NCBI RefSeq assembly: GCF_030252325.1
Contig: NZ_CP126981.1
Coordinates: 310,001 to 374,000, forward strand
DNA from: Candidatus Mycobacterium wuenschmannii
Lineage (GTDB): Bacteria > Actinomycetota > Actinomycetes > Mycobacteriales > Mycobacteriaceae
Length of the DNA stretch: 64,000 nucleotides
Direction of reading: 5' to 3'
The first letter of the stretch is position 1. The number at the start of each line of letters is the position of its first letter. Positions 9,191 to 16,820 of the stretch are shown piece after piece. A program made the position numbers and the translations under genes. The notes below the pieces were generated by a model, which was not told the origin of the DNA, ran no database searches, and saw only the letters and a list, made by a program, of their open reading frames with translations.

Positions 9191-9245
9191 GCCGGCGACG
9201 ATCATCAGGGCAGTGCGATCTGTGAAGAGCAGGAGGAGCGGCGCC
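9191..9245 (+). repeat. Degenerate MIRU-like repeat upstream of rsmD
   Basis: The ends GCCGGCGACGAT (9191-9202) and AGGAGGAGCGGCGCC (9231-9245) match the MIRU-like copies at coaD and 34514; the centre has diverged and the micro-ORF is lost. The AGGAGGAG at 9231-9238 sits ten bases before the rsmD ATG and is its ribosome-binding site. Confidence 0.6.
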
Positions 9246-9248
9246 TAG

Positions 9249-9803
9249 ATGACGCGCATCGTCGGGGGAGTGGCCGGCGGGCGGCGAATCACCGTCCCGC
9301 CGCAGGGAACCCGGCCAACGACCGACCGGGTCCGCGAGTCGCTGTTCAACATCCTCGCTGCCAGGTTGGACTTCACCGGTCTGTCAGTACTCGACCTGTA
9401 TGCGGGGTCGGGCGCGCTTGGACTCGAAGCGCTGTCGCGCGGCGCGGCGTCGGCGGCGTTCGTCGAGTCGGATCGCCGCGCGGCGACGGTGCTCGATCGC
9501 AATATCGCGACGCTTGGACTGCCCGGCGCGACAGTGCGCCGCGCTCAGGTGGCCGCCATGCTGGCAGCCCACGCCGCCGAACCCTTCGACCTGGTGCTGG
9601 CCGACCCGCCCTACGAGGTCGATGCCAGCGAGGTCGAGGCGATCCTCACCGCGCTGGCGACCAACGGCTGGGTAAGCGGCGGGACCGTCGTCGTGGTGGA
9701 GCGCGCTGCCGCCGGACCGGCGCTGACGTGGCCCGGCGGGTGGGACCCCTGGGAGCCGCGGGTCTATGGCGACACCCGTTTGGAGCTGGCCGAACGGCTC
9801 TGA
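9249..9803 (+). CDS. rsmD: 16S rRNA (guanine966-N2)-methyltransferase
   Basis: A 184-residue Rossmann-fold methyltransferase. The SAM-binding motif [17 protein letters not shown], an acidic ribose-binding residue in FVESDRRAA and the catalytic motif LADPPYE (N2-guanine type NPPY/DPPY) are all visible. RsmD methylates G966 of 16S rRNA in the 30S subunit. The pair rsmD-coaD is a conserved bacterial neighbourhood. The ATG follows an AGGAGGAG supplied by a MIRU-like repeat. Confidence 0.93.
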   Translation: MTRIVGGVAGGRRITVPPQGTRPTTDRVRESLFNILAARLDFTGLSVLDLYAGSGALGLEALSRGAASAAFVESDRRAATVLDRNIATLGLPGATVRRAQVAAMLAAHAAEPFDLVLADPPYEVDASEVEAILTALATNGWVSGGTVVVVERAAAGPALTWPGGWDPWEPRVYGDTRLELAERL

Positions 9804-9826
9804 GCGAGCGTGTACCGTCTTTCGTC

Positions 9827-9880
9827 ATGACCGCCAGCGACGATGCAGAGCGTAGTGATGAGGAGGAGAGGCGCGGATGA
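9827..9880 (+). CDS. Micro-ORF inside MIRU-like repeat, coupled to coaD
   Basis: ATG at 9827 opens a 17-codon frame, [17 protein letters not shown], whose TGA overlaps the coaD ATG as ATGA. Nearly the same peptide (DDAERSDDEEWR) is encoded before the gene at 34558, with the same overlap. A -10-like TACCGT at 9812-9817 lies nine bases before the ATG, so it could be read leaderless. Small frames overlapping the next start are a published hallmark of MIRUs in M. tuberculosis. Whether the peptide itself matters, or only the coupling, is unknown. Confidence 0.5.
   Translation: MTASDDAERSDEEERRG
9831..9876 (+). repeat. MIRU-like repeat upstream of coaD
   Basis: The unit is CCGCCAGCGACGATGCAGAG followed by CGTAGTGATGAGGAGGAGAG and GCGCGG. 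It matches the MIRU core I know from the senX3-regX3 spacer of M. tuberculosis (in reverse complement) almost throughout. It places AGGAGGAG (9861-9868) eight bases before the coaD start. Confidence 0.75.
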
Positions 9881-10362
9881 GCGGCGCCGTATGTCCGGGC
9901 TCCTTCGACCCGGTGACTCTGGGCCACGTCGACGTCTTCGAGCGGGCGGCGGCTCAATTCGACGAGGTGGTCGTGGCCATCCTCGTCAACCCGGCCAAGA
10001 AGGGCATGTTCGACATCGACGAGCGCATCGCGATGATCGAGGAGTCGACCAGCCACCTGCCGAACCTGCGAGTCGAGTCGGGCCAGGGGCTGGTCGTCGA
10101 CTTCGTTCGGTCCCGCGGGATGACGGCGATCGTCAAGGGGCTGCGCACCGGCACCGACTTCGAGTACGAGCTGCAGATGGCGCAGATGAACAAACACGTC
10201 GCCGGCGTCGACACGTTCTTCGTCGCGACCACGCCGCAGTACTCGTTCGTGTCGTCGTCGCTGGCCAAGGAAGTCGCGATGCTCGGCGGCGACGTGACCG
10301 AGTTGCTGCCCGACTCGGTCAACCGCCGGCTGGCTGAAAAGCTCGCTGCGAAGGGGCGCTGA
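9877..10362 (+). CDS. coaD: Phosphopantetheine adenylyltransferase
   Basis: A 161-residue nucleotidyltransferase for the fourth step of coenzyme A synthesis (4'-phosphopantetheine + ATP to dephospho-CoA + PPi). The N-terminal motif [19 protein letters not shown] contains T-x-G-H (His17), the ATP-phosphate site, and the second nucleotide motif [17 protein letters not shown] corresponds to the ISSTxxR region. Length is exactly that of the family. It starts on the ATGA overlap with the MIRU micro-ORF, so translation may be coupled. Confidence 0.96.
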   Translation: MSGAVCPGSFDPVTLGHVDVFERAAAQFDEVVVAILVNPAKKGMFDIDERIAMIEESTSHLPNLRVESGQGLVVDFVRSRGMTAIVKGLRTGTDFEYELQMAQMNKHVAGVDTFFVATTPQYSFVSSSLAKEVAMLGGDVTELLPDSVNRRLAEKLAAKGR

Positions 10363-10366
10363 CACA

Positions 10367-10405
10367 CATCAGCGCGACCGGACGAAAGCCGCGGCCGCGC
10401 TGATG
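10367..10405. terminator. Candidate bidirectional terminator between coaD and the PadR-like gene
   Basis: CATCAGCGCG (10367-10376) and CGCGCTGATG (10396-10405) are perfect 10-base inverted arms around a 19-base loop. They fill the space between two converging genes. There is no U-tract, which is usual in mycobacteria. Confidence 0.55.
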
Positions 10406-10416
10406 ATGTCGTTGCG

Positions 10417-11013
10417 TCAGCTCTCAGCGAGCGCGCCGTGCAGCGACTGTTTCGCTTCGGTGATCGCCGTCAGGACCTTGGCCTGCGCCTCTGCAAGCTT
10501 CTCCTTCTGCGCGTCGGTGCCCGACCAGTGAATGGTTCGCGCCAAACCGGCGAGCTCGAACAGGCCCCACCGAATCTTGGCGACGTCGCCGAACTTTCCG
10601 GCCTGCGCCAGGCGAGCGTGAACACCCTCGCTGCTGATGCCCTTCCACTGCAATACATTTCGGCCCAACTCTGACAGCGTGGCTACGCCGTCGGTGACCG
10701 TCACGAAACCGCGGCCGGCCAGCTTGCCGATCGCGAGTTCGACGATCTCCTGCGGCGGGGCGAACGCACCGTCGGTCGCCTGCGAGACTCGCTGAACGAT
10801 CTGCTCGGCATTCGCCGGCCCGTCGAGCAGCAGGGCCGCGGTACCCACGACCACGCGCTTGTGGCGACCTCCGAAACCGCGACCGCCGGGGCCGCCATGT
10901 CCGCCCCAGCCATGGCCACCCCAGCCGGGTCCGACCGAGCCGGGACCACCGAAACCGGGACCACTGAAACCGGGCCCACCCCAACCGGGTCCACCAAAAA
11001 ATCCACCAGACAT
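10417..11013 (-). CDS. PadR-like winged-helix protein with Gly-rich N-terminus
   Basis: A 198-residue protein. Residues 1-50 are a low-complexity Gly/Pro/Phe/Trp run of GGPGF/GGPGW-type repeats. Residues 52-130 look like a winged helix (KRVVVGTAALLLDGPANAEQ, then GKLAGRGFVTVTDGVATLSE), close to the PadR family. The C-terminus ALARTIHWSGTDAQ-like helix and the following charged helix would be the dimer arm. The start ATG has a good AAGGAGAG eight bases upstream; the frame is open further but only as antisense. It is divergent from a MarR gene, and its promoter carries two copies of the MarR-type operator. Function unknown; a DNA-binding regulator is the likeliest role. Confidence 0.75.
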   Translation of the reverse strand: MSGGFFGGPGWGGPGFSGPGFGGPGSVGPGWGGHGWGGHGGPGGRGFGGRHKRVVVGTAALLLDGPANAEQIVQRVSQATDGAFAPPQEIVELAIGKLAGRGFVTVTDGVATLSELGRNVLQWKGISSEGVHARLAQAGKFGDVAKIRWGLFELAGLARTIHWSGTDAQKEKLAEAQAKVLTAITEAKQSLHGALAES

Positions 11014-11069
11014 CCGTGCTCTCCTTCGTGTGACGGCGACCGGACCGGGTCGCCGGTCGCTCGACTGCA

Positions 11070-11120
11070 TATCTATTTCCTTGATACCGAGACAGTAGAA
11101 GCGTGTCAAGAAACTTGATA
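11070..11120 (-). promoter_or_regulatory. Promoter of the PadR-like gene with two MarR-type operators
   Basis: On the minus strand a -35 TTGACA (11104-11109) is followed after exactly 17 bases by a -10 TATCAA (11081-11086). Both boxes are halves of 17-bp inverted repeats: TATCAAGTTTCTTGACA (11104-11120) and TATCAAGGAAATAGATA (11070-11086). The consensus TATCAA-N5-TTGATA is the same as at 62164-62199. A MarR dimer bound here would block polymerase. Confidence 0.7.
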
Positions 11121-11197
11121 TCGCTGAGAGAAAACCACGACCGAATCGCCCGACGCGCCCGCCAATACGGCGCCCAGGTCCCGCATTCCATGCCAGC

Positions 11198-11662
11198 ATG
11201 GGGGAGATGAGCGAATTCGACGACCGGCCACTGGGCTTCCTGGTGCGTGGGCTGATGGCGCGACTGCGCCCCCTTGCGGTCCAGGCCCTGCGGCCGCTCG
11301 GCATCGGCTTGCCCGAGTTCGTCTGCATGCGCATTCTCGACGACGACCCGGGGCGCACCAGTGCGGAGCTGGCCCGTCATACCCATGTCACCGCGCAAGC
11401 GATGAACCAGGTGTTGCAAGGACTTGAAGAGGCGGAACTGGTCGCCCGCCCGGCGACCGCAGCCTCGGGTCGCGCGCTGCCCGCGCAGCTCACCCGGAAA
11501 GGTAAAGCGCTACTCAAAAGGGCCGAGGCCGCCGTCGCGACATCCGATGAGCAACTGCTGGCGCACCTCAGCGCCGCCGATCGGCGGCAACTCAAACGCC
11601 TGCTGTATCAGGCGGGCAATCCGCAACCGGCGGATGCGTCGGCCTGTGCCAAGACGGATTAG
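11198..11662 (+). CDS. MarR-family transcriptional regulator
   Basis: A 154-residue winged-helix repressor. The DNA-recognition region is SAELARHTHVTAQAMNQVLQGLE (about 55-77) and the wing region ARPATAASGRALPAQLTRKG. It is a clear paralogue of the protein at 61745-62164, sharing LPEFVCMR, SSAELAR/TSAELAR, SGRALPA-LT and GRALLKRAEAAV segments. Divergent from the PadR-like gene, whose promoter contains two matching operators, so autoregulation and control of that neighbour are likely. The first ATG is at 11198; an ATG at 11207 preceded by GGGGAG is possible but the spacing is too tight. Ligand unknown. Confidence 0.88.
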   Translation: MGEMSEFDDRPLGFLVRGLMARLRPLAVQALRPLGIGLPEFVCMRILDDDPGRTSAELARHTHVTAQAMNQVLQGLEEAELVARPATAASGRALPAQLTRKGKALLKRAEAAVATSDEQLLAHLSAADRRQLKRLLYQAGNPQPADASACAKTD

Positions 11663-11678
11663 TCTCGCGCCCAACCCA

Positions 11679-14435
11679 TTACGGGTTGCCGGACTCCCAG
11701 ATCCGGTACAGCTCCATGCGGGAACGGACTTTGAGCTTGCGGTAGATGCGGCTGAGGTTGACTTCAACGGTCTTCGGACTGATGAACAGCGCGGCGGCAA
11801 TGTCGCGATTGGTCATGCCGGATACCGCGAGTTCCGCGACCCGACGTTCGGACGGAGTCAACCCCTCGCTGCGCCGTCGACCCGACGTGCCGCGCGCCAG
11901 TTCGGCTCTCGCGCGCTCGGCCCACAACGTGGTGCCGAGGCGGTCAAAGGTCTGCAACGCGTCCTGCAGCGAGGCCGCGCCGCCCTCCCGTCGCCGTTGA
12001 CGACGCTGCAGTTGGCCGAGCAGCAGTTGGGTGCGCGCCCGCTCGAACGGCATCGAAAGCCGCTGGTACTCAGCCATCGCGAGCTCGGCCGTATCGGTGG
12101 CGCGGGCAAGGTCGCCACGCGCCGTGAACAGCATTGCGCGACAACGCAACGCCATCGCGAGCATCCAAGCCCGATCAAGGCGACGACCGTTGTTCTCGAA
12201 GTTGTCGATCAGCGGCTCGGCGTCGTCGAGGCGGCCGACGCCGATCATCGCCTCGATGGCCTCGGGCAGGTACGACGCGGCGATGATCTCACTAGCGTCT
12301 GGAAACGCCCGCGCCACGACAAGCAGCGGTTCGAGGACCTGCAGAGCCGCGTGGTGATCGCCGCGGGAGTTCTCGACGAATCCACGCAGGCTCACCGGCC
12401 ATTCGCCCATCCGCATCGAGCCGCACCGCTGCGCCACCGCGATCGCCTCGTCCAGATCGCTGATCGCGTCGTCGATCCGGCCGGTGTAGGCGGCTGCGGC
12501 GCCGCGGACGGTGAGGCCGATGAACATCGGGAAGTCGCCGCCCAATTGTGCTGCCCGCTCGACACTTTCGTCGCCGGCGATCGCGACGCTCGCCAGATCG
12601 CCACGCCAGATGTCCATCAAGGCCTGCGAGAAGGCGACAAACACCATCTCGCCTTCCTGGCCCAGCGCGACACAACGCCGACCGGCGGCCAGCAGTACCT
12701 CTCTGGCATGGACGAACTCGCCGGCCCAGCCGCGCAGTAGCGCCGCTTGAATGCTCGGGAGGAAAGCCAGCGGCATCGGCAGATGGTCGTCCGCGAGGTC
12801 GACCGCCCGCTGGATGGCGGCCGCGTCGAAGCCGCGTCCGGCGAGAAAGCCCAGCGTTTCGCGCATGCCCAATGCCGGGCTGAGCAGGCTCGGGATGCCG
12901 AGTTGCTCGGCCTCGTCGACGGCCTGCTGCACCCGGTCGAGCGCTCGCTGCGGCTGCGCGGCGTTGAACAACGCGTAAGCGAGCATCACCAGCATCCGGA
13001 CCCGCAGGGTGTCGTCGGCCCCGGGATCCGGCAAGCCGTCCTCCAAAAGCCTTGCGCCGTCCTCGAATCCGTCCTCGTGAATCCGGACCGTTGCGAGCTG
13101 ATACAGCGCTTCGGCGCGAACGGCACCGGCGCCCGGATCGGCGGCGACGTCCTCGAGAAGCCGGCGCGCGCGGCCGGAGTCGCCGGCGGCGAAACAGTGG
13201 CTCGCGCAGAGGATGCGACGTTGCGGGTCGGTAGCACCGAGATTGACCGCCAGGTCCAGTAATTCGGCGGCCGCCGCGGGCGCCCCGCGGGCCTGCGCGA
13301 TGCCGGCAGCGCTGTCGAGGGCCTTGATTGTGTCGGGTGTGCCGGTGGTGTCCGACAGGGCCAGGTGCCGGGCGCGCAGCTCTGGTTCGGCCACGAGGTC
13401 CGCGAGCCGCCGGTGCATCGCCCGGCGTTGCCGCGGCGGCGCCTCGCTGTACACCCCGTGCGCAAGCAATGGATGGGTGAACGACACCCGGTTACCGTCG
13501 ATCGCCACCAGACCGTGAGTTTCAGCCTCGTTCAACACTTCCAGCACATCGTCGGAGCCGGTGCCGGTGACCTGAGCCAACAGGCGCAGCGTCGGGTCGG
13601 GCACGCTGGATGCGGCAAGTAAGGCTTCGCGGGCCTCGGCGCTCACCCGGTTGATGCGCGAGATGACCAGCTCGTTGAGGCTTTCGGGCAGCCGCAACTC
13701 GCCGGAACCCCCGTCGCCGTCAAGGGTGCGGGCCAATTCCAGTCCGTAAAACGGGTTTCCGCCCGCGATCTGGTGGATGCGCAGCAGCGTCGGCCGCGGC
13801 ACCGAGACTCCCAGCCGCAGCATGAGCACCCGGTGCAGCGGTCCAACGGCCAACGGCTGCAACCGGATCCGACGAACGGCGTCGGGATGGGCAAGCTCGA
13901 CCCGGGCGGCCACCTCGGCGCTGCGGGTGGTGTAGAGCAACCCGACTCCCTTCGGCAGCCGACGGGCTGCGAAGGCCACCACGTTGGCGCTGGAGACGTC
14001 GATCCATTGCACGTCGTCGATGGCGAGCAACACATATCCCTCGGAGCGGGCGGCCAACCGATCGAGGACACCCACGAACGCCGCGGCGACCGCGCGGGCG
14101 TCGCTCGGGCCGGCGTGCTCGCGCTCGCGCAACAGTGCGGCGTCCAGGCTTTGCTGCTGCGGAGCGGGTAAATCGGCCCAGACCGACTCGTCGACGTCGT
14201 CGAGAAGATCGGCCAGGGCGGCGTAGGCAAGTACGGACTCGGCTCGGGCGGCACGACTGGACAACACCGTGAATCCGCGCTCGCGCGCCCGGTCCAGTGC
14301 CTCGAGCCACAGTGTCGTCTTGCCGATCCCGGGATCGCCCTCGATGACCAGTGCGGTCGGCGCCCTCGCGATGCCGTCGAAAAACTCGGTAACGGCCTGT
14401 TCGTCGGCCTGGCGACCCACCGTGCGCACCGCCAT
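11679..14435 (-). CDS. Large ATP-binding LuxR-family (LAL-type) regulator
   Basis: About 918 residues. An N-terminal AAA/NB ATPase carries Walker A GDPGIGKTT (33-41) and a Walker B-like VLLAIDDVQW. A long helical TPR-like middle follows, and the C-terminus is a LuxR helix-turn-helix, LTPSERRVAELAVSGMTNRD then AAALFISPKTVEVNLSRIYR. This is the mycobacterial LAL type of signal-responsive activator; the signal is unknown. I start at MAVRTVGRQADE, with AGGTGA upstream; an ATG at 14540 would add 35 low-complexity residues. It lies downstream of the permease on the same strand and converges with the MarR gene 16 bases away. Family assignment is firm, target genes are not. Confidence 0.88.
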   Translation of the reverse strand: MAVRTVGRQADEQAVTEFFDGIARAPTALVIEGDPGIGKTTLWLEALDRARERGFTVLSSRAARAESVLAYAALADLLDDVDESVWADLPAPQQQSLDAALLREREHAGPSDARAVAAAFVGVLDRLAARSEGYVLLAIDDVQWIDVSSANVVAFAARRLPKGVGLLYTTRSAEVAARVELAHPDAVRRIRLQPLAVGPLHRVLMLRLGVSVPRPTLLRIHQIAGGNPFYGLELARTLDGDGGSGELRLPESLNELVISRINRVSAEAREALLAASSVPDPTLRLLAQVTGTGSDDVLEVLNEAETHGLVAIDGNRVSFTHPLLAHGVYSEAPPRQRRAMHRRLADLVAEPELRARHLALSDTTGTPDTIKALDSAAGIAQARGAPAAAAELLDLAVNLGATDPQRRILCASHCFAAGDSGRARRLLEDVAADPGAGAVRAEALYQLATVRIHEDGFEDGARLLEDGLPDPGADDTLRVRMLVMLAYALFNAAQPQRALDRVQQAVDEAEQLGIPSLLSPALGMRETLGFLAGRGFDAAAIQRAVDLADDHLPMPLAFLPSIQAALLRGWAGEFVHAREVLLAAGRRCVALGQEGEMVFVAFSQALMDIWRGDLASVAIAGDESVERAAQLGGDFPMFIGLTVRGAAAAYTGRIDDAISDLDEAIAVAQRCGSMRMGEWPVSLRGFVENSRGDHHAALQVLEPLLVVARAFPDASEIIAASYLPEAIEAMIGVGRLDDAEPLIDNFENNGRRLDRAWMLAMALRCRAMLFTARGDLARATDTAELAMAEYQRLSMPFERARTQLLLGQLQRRQRRREGGAASLQDALQTFDRLGTTLWAERARAELARGTSGRRRSEGLTPSERRVAELAVSGMTNRDIAAALFISPKTVEVNLSRIYRKLKVRSRMELYRIWESGNP

Positions 14436-14637
14436 ACGCCCGCCTGTCACCTCTCGGCCGACACCCGTCGACTCTGTTCGCGGCCGCCGCCCCGCAGGCC
14501 CCTGAACTCGGGCGGCGATCTCATGAACCTCGGATTTCATGATAAGGGAATCCTATGCAGACGGCATGAGATCCCGCTGCTCGTCATGTGCGGTCCGGCG
14601 TCGGCGCGCAAACTCCGCAGCCTTTGCCGCGGTGCCG

Positions 14638-15810
14638 TCAGTGCTGATGGTGGCCGTGGTCGTGGTCGTGGTCGACGTCGGGCGAGCCACCCATCGCTCG
14701 CAGCATCGGGATGCCGCCGGTGACGACGAAGCGGACGACCAGAAGCGCCGCGAGCGCGACGAAAACGATGTTGAGCCAGGCGGTGTAGTTCCAGGAGATG
14801 CCGGCCTCCATCACCATGGCATTGCGCTGCGACGGGATGAGACTCGCTGCGCCGAAGAGGAATTCGACCAGATATCCGGCGGCGACCATCGCGGCGTAGA
14901 AACTGCCCAGCAACACGAGCATCATCCGCATGCCGTAGTACTTCCGGTAGATGTTCAGGATCGGCAGGATGAGCAGGTCGGCGAAGATGAATGCGACGAC
15001 GCCGCCGAAGCTGATACCGCCATTCCACAGCACCGCGGCCAACGGCACATTGCCGATCGAGCAGACGAACGAGGCGATCGCCACCACCGGTCCGACGATC
15101 GGGCCCCATAGCGCCGACAGGGTGGGGTGGTCTGCGAAAAAGAAGTGCTGCCAGAAGGTTTCGGGTACCCACGCCCCGATGGCGCCGGCGATCAACAGTC
15201 CGATCACGAGATCGCGCACGATCGCGGCCCACTCCATCACGAACACGTGCGACACCGAGGTGAAGCCTTCCCGTGACAGCAGCCGCCGCAGGAATGTGCC
15301 GTCGCGCTGGACGGACATGTCCATTGCCGCGTGGCCTTCCATCGAACCGGCCAGCCCCCGCTCGGCCTGGTCACGCGCGGCGTCGACAAGTCGCGAGTGG
15401 ACGAACAGCCGGAACAACACCGCCAGTGCCACGATCATCAGCGGACCGCCGATGAACTCGGCAGCGGTGAACTGCCAGCCCATCAGCAGCGCGAGGATGA
15501 TGCCGAGTTCGACCACGAGGTTCGTCGAACCGATCTCGAATGCCATCGCGGCGGTGAAGTCGGCGCCCTTGCGAAACAGCGAGCGGGCCAGGGCGACCGC
15601 TGCGTACGAGCACGACGAGGACGCGGCGCCCAAACCGGCGGCGAGCGCCAGCGTGCGGGGCCGGTCGTCGCCGAGCAGTGAGACGACGGTCGACCGGCGT
15701 ACCAGCGCTTGGACGACGGCGGACAGCGTGAAGCCCAGTATCAGGGCCCACAGGATTTCCCACGTCATGGACGCGGTCAGCGTCAGAGCGTGCACAACGG
15801 CATGTGGCAT
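14638..15810 (-). CDS. Permease of the ArsP/YraQ (DUF318) family
   Basis: A 390-residue integral membrane protein with eight to ten hydrophobic segments. The two family motifs are present: GAASSSCSYAAVALARSLFR (Cys67) and a second FVCSIGNVPLAAVLW, placed in the two pseudo-symmetric halves, plus a soluble loop at about 145-190. The C-terminus is histidine-rich, DVDHDHDHGHHQH, a likely metal-binding tail. Relatives export organoarsenicals or are linked to metals; substrate is not fixed here. M. tuberculosis has a related gene beside the PDIM locus. A CsoR-like palindrome overlaps the leader just upstream, supporting a metal- or sulfide-responsive role. Confidence 0.85.
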   Translation of the reverse strand: MPHAVVHALTLTASMTWEILWALILGFTLSAVVQALVRRSTVVSLLGDDRPRTLALAAGLGAASSSCSYAAVALARSLFRKGADFTAAMAFEIGSTNLVVELGIILALLMGWQFTAAEFIGGPLMIVALAVLFRLFVHSRLVDAARDQAERGLAGSMEGHAAMDMSVQRDGTFLRRLLSREGFTSVSHVFVMEWAAIVRDLVIGLLIAGAIGAWVPETFWQHFFFADHPTLSALWGPIVGPVVAIASFVCSIGNVPLAAVLWNGGISFGGVVAFIFADLLILPILNIYRKYYGMRMMLVLLGSFYAAMVAAGYLVEFLFGAASLIPSQRNAMVMEAGISWNYTAWLNIVFVALAALLVVRFVVTGGIPMLRAMGGSPDVDHDHDHGHHQH

Positions 15811-15825
15811 GGCACCTTCAACCTG

Positions 15826-15842
15826 ATACCCCAGGGGGGTAT
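15826..15842. promoter_or_regulatory. CsoR/RcnR-type operator candidate before the permease gene
   Basis: ATACCCC-AGG-GGGGTAT is a perfect 7-base inverted repeat, 15 bases before the permease ATG (minus strand). AT-rich ends with a central G/C tract are typical of operators of CsoR-family repressors (copper, nickel/cobalt, persulfide). No csoR gene is in the window. Confidence 0.6.
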
Positions 15843-15871
15843 TCCTATTCCGGTAGTCGCGCCGCTCGGGA

Positions 15872-15901
15872 TTGCCGCCGGCGCGCGCGAGTCGACATAA
15901 T
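15872..15901 (+). promoter_or_regulatory. Candidate sigma-A promoter for sepIVA
   Basis: TTGCCG (15872-15877) and CATAAT (15896-15901) are separated by 18 bases. A transcript from here would have a leader of about 120 bases before the sepIVA GTG. Position and spacing only; no start-site data. Confidence 0.4.
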
Positions 15902-16030
15902 CACGTCAAGTGTGCAGGTGATCGGGATGGTTCTGAGACCTAAAAGCCCGACACACCGAGCCTGGCAACGCAGTCACAGATGCAACACCAGGCACACTGG
16001 TAACAACAACGAAGCCGGGAGGGTGTTGCC

Positions 16031-16768
16031 GTGTACCGAGTTTTTGAGGCGCTCGACGAATTGGGCGCCATTGTCGAGGAAGCTCGTGGCGTCCCCATGA
16101 CCGCGGGCTGCGTGGTTCCCCGCGGCGACGTGCTCGAGCTGATCGACGACATCAAGGACGCGATCCCGGGTGAGCTGGACGACGCCCAGGACGTCCTCGA
16201 TGCCCGCGACTCGCTGCTGCATGAGGCCAAGGCGCACGCGGACCAGACGGTGACGTCGGCGACCACTGAGTCGGAGTCGCTGCTCAACCACTCCCGTTCC
16301 GAGGCCGACCGCATCCTGGCCGACGCGAAGTCGCAGGCCGACCGGATGGTCGCCGAGGCTCGCCAGCACAGCGAGCGGATGGTCGGCGAGGCTCGCGAAG
16401 AGGCGTCGCGCCTGGCGGCGTCGGCCAAGCGCGAGTACGAGGCCGCGACCGGCCGTGCGAAGTCAGAGGCCGACCGCCTGGTCGAGAACGGCAACATCTC
16501 CTACGAGAAGGCCGTCCAGGAAGGCATCAAGGAGCAGCAGCGCCTGGTGTCCCAGACCGAGGTCGTGCAGTCGGCCAACGCCGAGTCCGCCCGCCTGATC
16601 GATGCCGCCCATGTGGAGGCCGACCGGCTGCGCGGCGAGTGCGACATCTACGTCGACAGCAAGCTCGCCGAGTTCGAGGAACACCTGAACACGACGTTGC
16701 GCTCGGTCAACCGTGGCCGCCATCAGCTGCGCACCGCGGCCGGCGTCCACGACTACGCGCAGCGCTGA
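16031..16768 (+). CDS. sepIVA: SepIVA-type DivIVA-domain septation protein
   Basis: A 245-residue, almost wholly helical protein. Residues about 1-60 hold the DivIVA-like N-terminal segment (MYRVFEALDELGAIVEEARG, then GDVLELIDDIKDAIPGELDD), followed by a long coiled coil rich in Ala/Glu/Arg heptads (about 60-225) and a short C-terminal tail. It matches the mycobacterial SepIVA (Rv2927c) family, which acts at the septum and in cell-envelope elongation. GTG start with GGGAGG (16018-16023) eight bases upstream. It stands alone, followed by a gene with its own promoter. Confidence 0.87.
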   Translation: MYRVFEALDELGAIVEEARGVPMTAGCVVPRGDVLELIDDIKDAIPGELDDAQDVLDARDSLLHEAKAHADQTVTSATTESESLLNHSRSEADRILADAKSQADRMVAEARQHSERMVGEAREEASRLAASAKREYEAATGRAKSEADRLVENGNISYEKAVQEGIKEQQRLVSQTEVVQSANAESARLIDAAHVEADRLRGECDIYVDSKLAEFEEHLNTTLRSVNRGRHQLRTAAGVHDYAQR

Positions 16769-16807
16769 CTCTCTGACCAGCGGCCAGGGGTCGCCGGTCT
16801 GCGCCCG

Positions 16808-16813
16808 TAGAAT
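16808..16813 (+). promoter_or_regulatory. -10 box for a leaderless DUF177 transcript
   Basis: TAGAAT lies seven bases before the ATG at 16821, the spacing expected when transcription starts on the start codon. No ribosome-binding site precedes that ATG. Confidence 0.55.
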
Positions 16814-16820
16814 TGCGGGC

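Noticed and set aside
10859..11118. Pro-rich and Thr-rich plus-strand frames opposite the PadR-like N-terminus
   Set aside because: They are the complement of the Gly-rich repeats and have no SD or family match; the minus-strand gene has both a ribosome-binding site and a promoter.
11424..12740. Open frame on the plus strand running from the marR gene into the LuxR-type regulator
   Set aside because: It joins out-of-frame marR sequence to antisense of the ATPase regulator; no domain and no plausible start.
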